Source of the DNA: Tetracentron sinense
Taxonomy: Eukaryota; Streptophyta; Magnoliopsida; Trochodendrales; Trochodendraceae
Direction: 5' to 3'
DNA: 64,000 bases
Assembly (NCBI GenBank): GCA_015143295.1
Contig: CM026560.1
Coordinates: 5,582,501-5,646,500, forward strand
The notes below the pieces were generated by a model that saw only the letters and a list, made by a program, of their open reading frames with translations, did no database searches and was not told where the DNA came from. Made by a program: the position numbers and the translations under genes. Positions 47,001 through 56,600 of this stretch are shown here, piece after piece. The first letter of the stretch is position 1. Every line of letters begins with the position of its first letter.

Positions 47001-50000
47001 CCCTCCACCTTAACCGAATGCCAACACGATAAGAATTCCCTTAAAGTGCGAGGAAAAACCCACCAAACACCCAACCATGAAAGAAACTGACCCCATATCT
47101 CGAAAGCGAAAGGGCAATGCAAAAGAGAATGATCGATTGATTCCTCCTCTTGGAGGCACATGTATCAACCATTTGCCATCTTCCAGCCTCTATTTTGCAA
47201 GTGGTCACAGGTGAGGATTTTGTCCAGTGCTGCCGACCAGAGAAAGAAACTTTAAATGGGATTCTCTGGCTCCACACCTGCTTATGCGGGAAGGGACCTC
47301 CTTGAAGAACTCTAGAGGTCTTGTAGAGAGATTTCACTGAAAACTGGCCCTTGCTTTCACATAACAAAATCCTGACATCGCCTAGATGAGGGAGAATGTT
47401 AGCGAAGTGGAGATGCTCCAACATTCTAGATACGCTATCAAGCTCCCAGTCCTGAAGGTTGCGTCTAAACCTCGGACACTAAGATATATTGTTATCGATC
47501 CTCTCAAAGCAAGATTCCACAGAAACGTTCCTGTCTGCCGCTATTGTCCACAAATCTCTAAACTCTTCCCTTAAAGATAGGTGTCCACACCATCTTTCCG
47601 ACCAAAATTTAACCTCGCTTCCTACTCCTCTCGGAATGAAAATGTCTGGAGAAGACCTGCCAGCTTTTCATGATGCCTTTCCAAAGGCCACAACCATGGG
47701 ATCCACGAACGGGTTTGGGATTCCATCTCGAAGCCTCTCCATACTTATGAAAAATAGCTTTTCGCCACAAGGATTTTAGCATGATCAGGTAGTTTCTCAC
47801 AGGTAGGTGGGCTAGGAGATGCTTATTGTGAGCGAGGAGCTGATGTTGTTGCTTATATACCTTGATGTACTTCTATGCATCTGAAATGTGCGGCAAGCAC
47901 ACTTCTTCACAGGCTTTACAAAGACTTCTTGGGTGTGAGTACAGGATGTTGGGATGCCATCCTCATCCAGGATAAGAAAAGTGATACATAATCCATTTTG
48001 TGTCACATTGGGGGTGGAGGAGAAGGGGAGGAGGATGCATAAATTCACAAAGGGGCACTTTTTGGTACCTCTTTATGGACAGATGCTTCCACAATAGAAA
48101 ATCTGTCTTTTCATTAACCAAGACCTATACGCCAATGCATACAATGTTTCCCTTCTCTTTGCAGCGAACATGCTTTGGGTTCTTATTCTGTAATTAATTT
48201 ACACAATTAGTAACCCGTGTAAAGATTTGACTTCATCCCTAAATTAATCGACATAGGAAAAAAAAATCACTGTAAAGCAACTGAATAAAGCCAGACAACC
48301 ACTGAAACCTCTCAAATTTTAATGGGAACTAATGGGGGTATAGTAAAGGCCTAGGAGTAGGATGTGAATGGGTTTAATACTAGGGTTTATTGGGTTAGAA
48401 CTAGGGTTCTTAACACTTGTTTGACTTTTCATTTAGGCTGTCGGTCGAGAGGCATGTAAAAATATCATCATATCAATACGTATTCTTTTTTGAGCTTACC
48501 AATACAGAAATCCCAGGTAATGACTTTTTTCATGCATTTCCTTAGCTATTGACAATATCTCACGTTTTGGTACCGATACGTTATATACGGTCGTTTCGCT
48601 ATGAAAGTATCAGCTTGAGCAGTAACTGATTTTTAGGGCTTCAAAACTCATTGCAACCATCTCCTTTGCTCTTGCCTTCAAAAACCTGTTCCAATAGCCA
48701 GAAATGACCACTCATTTGTTTATTTTCATCAAAAAATAGAATCTGTCTCCTTTCTCATACCTTCAAAACCCTTCTCATGAACCTAGAAAACAACCACTCT
48801 TTGCATCTTTAAAAAAAAAATGATTCCACCTCTTAGTGGAAATTGAATCAAAACCGAGAAATACTATTTCATAAGGTATATTGTTCTCTACCTTTATCTT
48901 CCTTCATTTTCTACTCTCCAAACTGATGAAATATGTTAGGAAATAGCTATATATATTATAGAGTGTAGATTTCTAGATTTGTAGTCAAATTCATGGATCT
49001 AAAACCATAAACAAGAATATTCAAGTTGATTTTTCTATTTTTTGATAAAAAGAAAGTCATAAAAATAATGTTACTAGAATTAATACTACTAGTTTAAGTA
49101 TGATATAAATATATATTATTATTCTATGGATATGTGGTATTGAATTACCATCTAGGTAAGCCAATTACCGTCTTATTGCATTTTGAAGACGTATCTTCAA
49201 CAGTGTCTAGGATTTGTGAGCGCAGCCGAATGACAGTCCTGGAGTGGCTTGGGTTGAATAGGGTGAGGGAGGATATACAGGGTATCTTGTACTAGTTTTT
49301 GTTGGCACTAGATAGGGAGGCACCTCTGGCGGATGGCCAGGGGCAATGTTTATATGCTTGTATTCCCGTAGGCGTGCTTCCATATCTGTTTTCTCTCTCT
49401 GCTTAATAAAATATGCTTATTGATCAAAAAAATTATTTTTATTGTGCTTCTAGTTGTTTATATCTTTGTGTATGTCCCCAAATCGAATGTTTGTAGTGTA
49501 CTTCTAGTTGTTTATGCTTACCACCACACTTTCTCTAGAGTTGTTTAGAATGGTGTTAATTAGTATATTAATCTTATATTTTTTGTGTGTTCCATATATT
49601 GAATTTCTTTATCACACTTCTGCTAATTGCTGTATTAATTTATACCTTTTGTCTAGAGTCTAGACTAATGTTATTTGGTATGTTTATGCATATACTCATA
49701 GTGTAGATGCATTTTTAGGAAGTAATGCAATGTAATACTTATAGATAGTTAAAATGATATTTTTGGGACTTTATCTATCATATTTTTAGCTTATATCAAC
49801 ATGAGAACAAGTTTGGTTTTAAGTTTTCACACTATTCAATATGTTCCTTCGCCTCTTTAATTCTTTACAGTGTCTCCCTGTGCTTTAGTTTCTTACAATG
49901 TTTCCGTACGTATCCATGCTACTTTTCCAATTTTGAATTACCGATACCGTAGTACACACATTGATACCGATATTTAAACCAATTCTGGGGTTTAATTAGA

Positions 50001-50599
50001 ATTAATTAGGCCTATAGAAAGAGCTAAAGTATTCATTGAAGAAAGAGCTAAAGTATTTTTTGCTTGATGGGGGTTGTTTGGGTATAAATGAGGCTTTAGT
50101 TGAATGAGGATGATGGGAGAGCTGAAGTTAGGTGTGTTGGGATGTCTTCCACTAGAGTGGTTAGAATAAAAATGGTTTGATTATGGTTTATATGGTCTAG
50201 TATGAGGGATAATCTGAAGTATATTTCTAGGGATAGATTTGGGCTATTCATGGGAAATTTGAAAAACATTTTAGATTGAGAGAGTTTTGGGTTGTGAATA
50301 TCGAACCAAGCCGAGCTGAGTAGTGGGGTGTTCAAGTTTGGCCCATTACACTACACATGTGCTTAAGCTCGGCTCGAGATCGATTCGAGTTTCAAAGACT
50401 TTGTTTAAGCTCAGCTTGTTAAAAACTGTTCTCAAGCTCAAGCTCAAGCTCGATTCGGTTCGGCTTGGCTCGGCTTGTCTATGCACAAAAACACATAACC
50501 CCATCAAGTCACATGTTCTCATGAAGAAAATCATCAAGTACTTGGTTGTCAATCTGTCATCAAGTACAATTACATATGTCATCATTAAGTACTATGAGC

Positions 50600-50635
<36 letters not shown>

Positions 50636-53600
50636 TAAATTCAAATCTCAAAATTGCTTCTCTTCTATTGAATTTTGGCGCAAAAATCAAAAGACAGGTG
50701 TTACATATAATAATAATATACTACTTTATATCTAAAAGAACCGAGTACTTAACGAGCCGAGTGTGGGGGAAAATACCTGCGCGAGAGACCTAGATACCAC
50801 GTGTCACCTTCTGGAGCAATTGCGAATACACTCCGACGATCAGTCAATAATGGGATGATAAAAAAGGGTCGATAGAAAGAGGAGAAAATGTTAGAAGTAT
50901 CAGAGTTTCGAAGGAAGGGGGCTCTATGTGTTTCAATGCCAGAGGATCGGTCGTTTCCTTTGTTCCTTACCTCTCTATTTATAGGAGATTGATTTAGGGT
51001 TCGCCAGTTACCTTCCGCCTCTGCTTCCTTTTGGAATGGAAGTCTTTCCATTCATGTAATATAATGCCAGCGGGATGATAGATTTAGTTTCCTCTTTGCC
51101 GGGGAGATTGCCTTGATCCAACTCAGGATCTTTCGCGATCAGATTGATCTTATATAGCTGTAATGCTGTATAGTTAGTCTGATGATCCTCAGTATTATCT
51201 GTTGTGGACTCTCCGAGCTGGAGTCGGGTCGAGAGCATTTATTCCGATGTGTTTTCTGCCTCGGGTCCGAATCGGAGGTTGGGGTTGGTTTGAAGTCGGG
51301 TCGAGACCTTGATGTGATCAGGGTCGTTGATACTGACAACTGTCCTTACGTGTGTCTTTACCATTTTTTACCCTTAAATCGAGCACTTATGTGTTCGAGT
51401 TTAGCTCGTTAAGCTCTGGCGCTAGAAACTTAAGTTCGAGATTGACTCGTTTATCAAATAAACAAGCTTGAACGAGCTTTTAATGAGCCGAGCTCATGTT
51501 GGTCAGGACTAGATATGTTCGTTTACAAGCCCTGGTTGTGAACTATGGTTAGCGTTCGGGGCTTTGGGGCAGACTCTAGGTTAATAGGCCACATTTAAGG
51601 ATTGCCGTTGGGTTATTGGATAATAGGGTTTAGGATAGAGATATTTTAGATATATACCTGGATGAATGGAACAACAAAGTATAATAAATGAGTAGTTAAT
51701 TATAAAAACATCACATAATATATGAATAACATATAGATGAAAAGTAGAGTCTCCCTATTTCAATTAAGCCAAAAATGTGGGAGCTGTTGCACCTCTAAGC
51801 CTTCTTGTTACAATGTAGTCTCACCATCAAGAAGAGATATCAATCACCTTTGCAGTCCACAGTAAAGGCCTTTCTAATCACGTGACAGGAAATAAAAATT
51901 CACACTCGACTAAAGCCATGAACGATGGATTCCGGGGGAAGTGGTTTTAGACCTTCCAACCCCACAGGAAGAGTTGACATTCAAATCTAATAGTTTGTAA
52001 CTTATTGCTCAACTATCTGGTTTAGAAGATATTTGATTCATCAGAAAGACCATTCCAATACATACAATAGCTATCTTATCATTTTTCTCTGGATCATAAT
52101 ATCCAGGTTAGATGTTTGTATGTAAGGTTATTTCGGGGATATTCTAGTCTTTTTTTAAAGTTAAATTTTCATGGATGACTGAGATTAGTTACTTTGTCTT
52201 TACAGTGTTATTTTTCCTATAAATTGTTCTTGAAAGCTTTTAGGGAGACTCCATAATTATGATGAAAATTTTCTTTTAGTCATCGAGTTTCTTTGAGAAC
52301 TCTTGGGTGAGAACATTGCTTGAGGTTTTTAACTTGGTTTTCCTATTAGAAATCATCACTTATATGGCCATTGAAGTACTTTGACCTACCATTCTTTATA
52401 GTGAGGAAGGCTAGAAATGATGTGGACAGAGTTACTGAGGAACCGAAAGATATGATAACACTTGGACTTAACCGAAGTTATGACTTTTAACAGAACATAA
52501 TGTCATAACAAAATTCATGTTGTCGACTCCAAACATTTGTGATATAGCATTAATGATGATGATAAATGTTTAAGCCTCACTATTGAGAGGTCCAACTGCC
52601 TTGCTAGTTGCTACACCTTCACCTTTTAAAACATGGTTTCTACGTAAGAATAGCATCATATTGAACCTTAATGCCTTCCTTTTATTTTCTTCTAGAGGTT
52701 TCACTATTCCTTCTTTATACTATTTTTTCCTTCACTTTTAAAATTAGATATCTCACATTTCTTTAGTGACAACTTCATTTCAACAAAAGTGAAGAGAGAG
52801 GTGAACATGTTATTATGGAGTGTTAGTGAAAGTGATCTAGTTTTTTTTGTCAATTTTACTTTGATTAGTGACTGTTTTGCAATAGCCTTTGCATGAACCA
52901 TAAACCATGCTTGTTCTCCTGTGTCTCCTATTTTTTAACAGTCGTTAGTAGGAATAACATGTACACTTAAAGGTTTTCTGATCAGCTTATTTGCTGATTG
53001 TTGTGAAGCTGGTGCTAAGCAGATAGTCAGCAAGTTGTGTTGCCAATGGAATCATTACAATTTAATAGAGGCCTAATTACTGTAGAAGCATTTTACTTTT
53101 TTCTTAACTTGCACCTGTCACTTCTTATGTGAAGATGTGAAAGGACAATGCCTACAAGGGGATTATCTATCCACAGACTCTTCTGGAAATGAGTTTTTCA
53201 GCAACTCTGAATCTGAAATAGTTTTATAGTACTTCAGTTTGCCCGTACATCACAGTGTCATATAATGATACAAGTTTCAAAGAGTATGGGGCCAACAAGT
53301 TTTGCTCTATCTTTCTTTTATACCTCTATTTAGACACCAAACTTCCATTTAAATTTTACTTACAATTCCTTTTAAAATTATTTTATTCATTACACTGCTT
53401 TTTGTAATTACTCATCGTTTTTCTTGTTGAATCTTTAACTCTTAACAATAATCTTTAGACCTTCATTATATTGATCTCATTAATATTTAAAAGGCGCGTG
53501 AAAGGTTCATGTCTTTAAAGAAGGGTACACGTGTGGATATTGTTGCTGAACTAGAAGAGGTATGCTCTTTATTTCACTATGCTATTTTGTATTCTGTTTT

Positions 53601-56600
53601 TCTTTTGGTTAATCTAGAGAAGGCACACTTTTCTTTATATATCAGCCTCCATTTGCTTATCATGACCCACATACCAAGGAAAATCGTTTTTCCTTTTATT
53701 TTTTTGTTGTTGTTGCTGTTTTGGAAATGCCAAAACTCTTCCTGGAACAGAATATTCTGAGGACTCTTCTGACCAGACAATAAATCTGTAATTATAAACA
53801 AAGTCGTATCCGAGAATCAACAAATTTGACTCCGCATTGTTCACAAAATTTCGGGTCTTTTTTTCTTCTCCGATTACTCGATAATTTCCACAAGCACTAT
53901 TGAACTCGCATGTGTAATGATATTTCTCTTAACATATATGATCGACTCCATCTATGTTTATCTGGTTTGTCAACAAGAGTTATTCATATGGCAGACAGGC
54001 CATTAATGTGGACTGGCCAAATGTTGGCTATCCTATCGATTGGACACAAACCAAATATGAGTCTGCTTGGAGGGTTGGAATTTGATGTTGGATTGGGAGG
54101 GTTGGGATCCTATCTTATTTAAGGCCCTTCTTTGGACGACTACAAGTGCCTAAACTGTAATGTTAGGTATGTGGCGAATCCAAGAGGTGGCTTAAGACTT
54201 GAATGGCCCAGCTGAGGACCACTAATGCAGTCCTGATAACGATGTTGATATTAACGATTATTCATATATATTTTTTTCTTTTCTAACATAGGCTTTCTAA
54301 CAACTTGTTGGGATTCATCGGAAAGGTGTGAATTTTTATTGCAAATCCAATGGCTGGCCCAACAATTGGATCATTAGGATGGATTACAGTGTATGACTTG
54401 TAGGAGTTTTTTTTAATCAATGTATCTTGGACAGTCGGCATCACTATTGTTGTGGGTTAATTCCTTTTATGGCTCATGAAATAATGTCTTGATTATGTTT
54501 TATTGCAGAATCAAGCATAAATGATACTATTGTCCATGATAGAAGTATAATTTCAAATGTTAAAATCATTTATTGCAATACATTATTTTATATAACTTCT
54601 AATCAATGGAATCTATGTTTTCCAAACTAAAACATTATGTCAAGTTGCAAAATTGAGATAGTGAATCAAAATGGAACTCCTATAATTATAGAAAAATGTA
54701 ACTTATTATCGTAATGTCAACTTATTGCAATAAATGGAAGGATAATTTGGCAATTTAATATAAATTTAAAATATCATAAAATGTAATTATATCTGATAAT
54801 ATGTATCGATAATAAAATTCATGGTAGCATCTTCAACACTCTTATTTGTATCAGAGACTGGAAGCTGTACCTCTCCCTATGTCAACTCTGATAGGGCAAA
54901 TCTTATTGGCAAAGTTAATTGATATTTTCTTTCTATTTTAAACAGGATCTACATAACTCAAAGTCAGCATTTGAGAGATGCCGCTTTAATCTAGTATGTC
55001 TGCAACCCTCCTTTTGCATTCTAGTTAAATCACTTGTGCCAATCTTTCTGGTTCTAAGGTACTGTTCTCTCTGGTTCTAAGGAATTCAGGTAAATGCTCT
55101 CACAAACATTGAAGCAAAGAAAAAGTACGAGTTCTTGGAATCTATTAGTGCCATTATGGATGCTCATCTGAGATATTTTAAGCTGGTTCGTTTTGAGTTT
55201 AATCATTATGACATTATCTTCTTTAAAAGTCATCATCATTTCCATCTATGCAGACTGACCAAGTTGGTTTCTTGATCGTTTTAGGGATATGAGTTATTGA
55301 TCCAGATGGAACCATTCATTCACCAGGTATAACAAGTTGTGGTTGCTTTTGCTAAATATTTTAAATAGGGGATAATCAAATCAGATATGGACGGAGAGAT
55401 CATCCCCTTGACCTCTGCCATACAATGACACAAATTGGAGGTTGAAACTTACCTGTCAATTGGTTCCATTCGAAGAGAATTTCTAAGACAAGATTGAACC
55501 CCTAGATATAATAACATCAAAACAATATCCCTTTTCGTGATTGGTCGCCATATTGTTTCACTGTCTAAACGAATATGATAGATTGACTTATTATACTGGA
55601 TTATTCTGGCCAGGGAGGCTAGGAGATCTACTTGGTGGGTCCTGATTGCCCAACATGTGTGCCACATTCAGGTTACAGGCATGGGGAATAATCATGTTTT
55701 ATATTTTCATGGATTCACTCATACACATCGATATGGTGTGTAATGATTCCATATCCATGTGTATCACAATTATACTCATGCAATGGAGAAGTATTGGACC
55801 TGAGCTTTGAAAGCTTGTTGATTTTTTTAACCTCTGCTGTCTTTTTTTTTTCTTGGAGAAAAAGAAAAAGGGAAAATGACCATACTTTTAAAATTTCTTG
55901 ATCTTAGTCATGGATTTAAGATCTTCATATATATATTTTGGTTTAATAGACCACCCAGTCAAGGCCATAGGGGTTTGCCAGACCTGCATCAGTTTGTTAA
56001 GTTCTTGGAGACAAACTAAAGCGCGGGGGGGCGGGGGAGTGTAAAAGTTTTCCCTATAGAAATGCTAAAACTTGTGTTTGATGCTTTCTCACAACCATCA
56101 CTAGCTAAGAAATCAGCTAGTTGATTACTTTCTCTGAAAATATACTTGAAGTAGATTCTTCTATGACTGATAATCCTTCCACCAATACCATATTGTCCAT
56201 TGTCCTCCTGTTCAACATTTCATTCATCACCAGTGAATCGGTTTCCACTTCTTTGTTGTTTATGCTAAGTTTCTTACAGAAGCACGGACCATCCTTAAGC
56301 ATGCTAGCTTTGCAACCATGTTAGTTGACGAGCCATAGAAATGAAGGAAAGCAAAACTAGGTTGTCCATGGTTTCCAATAGCTCCACAATCTCCACTAAT
56401 TTATGGGTTTCCTCGAGAAGCTCCTACATTAAGCTTTAGGAAACTAACACTTGGCCGAATCGACATTTTGAGTGTGACCCGTATAACTCTACTTTGATTT
56501 TCTTTAATTTGAACCTTCTAAGAATAAATGTGTCCATAAGAGATGGCATTTATGGTGGAGAAAGAAAACCAGCCAATTTCTATAGCCACTTTTGCACTTA

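Noticed and set aside
50323-50793. 156-codon plus-strand ORF
   Set aside because: It translates the GAGCTC repeats of a hAT-like element and an AT microsatellite.
53910-54122. Short ORF in intron 7
   Set aside because: No family resemblance and no splice context; ordinary intron sequence.
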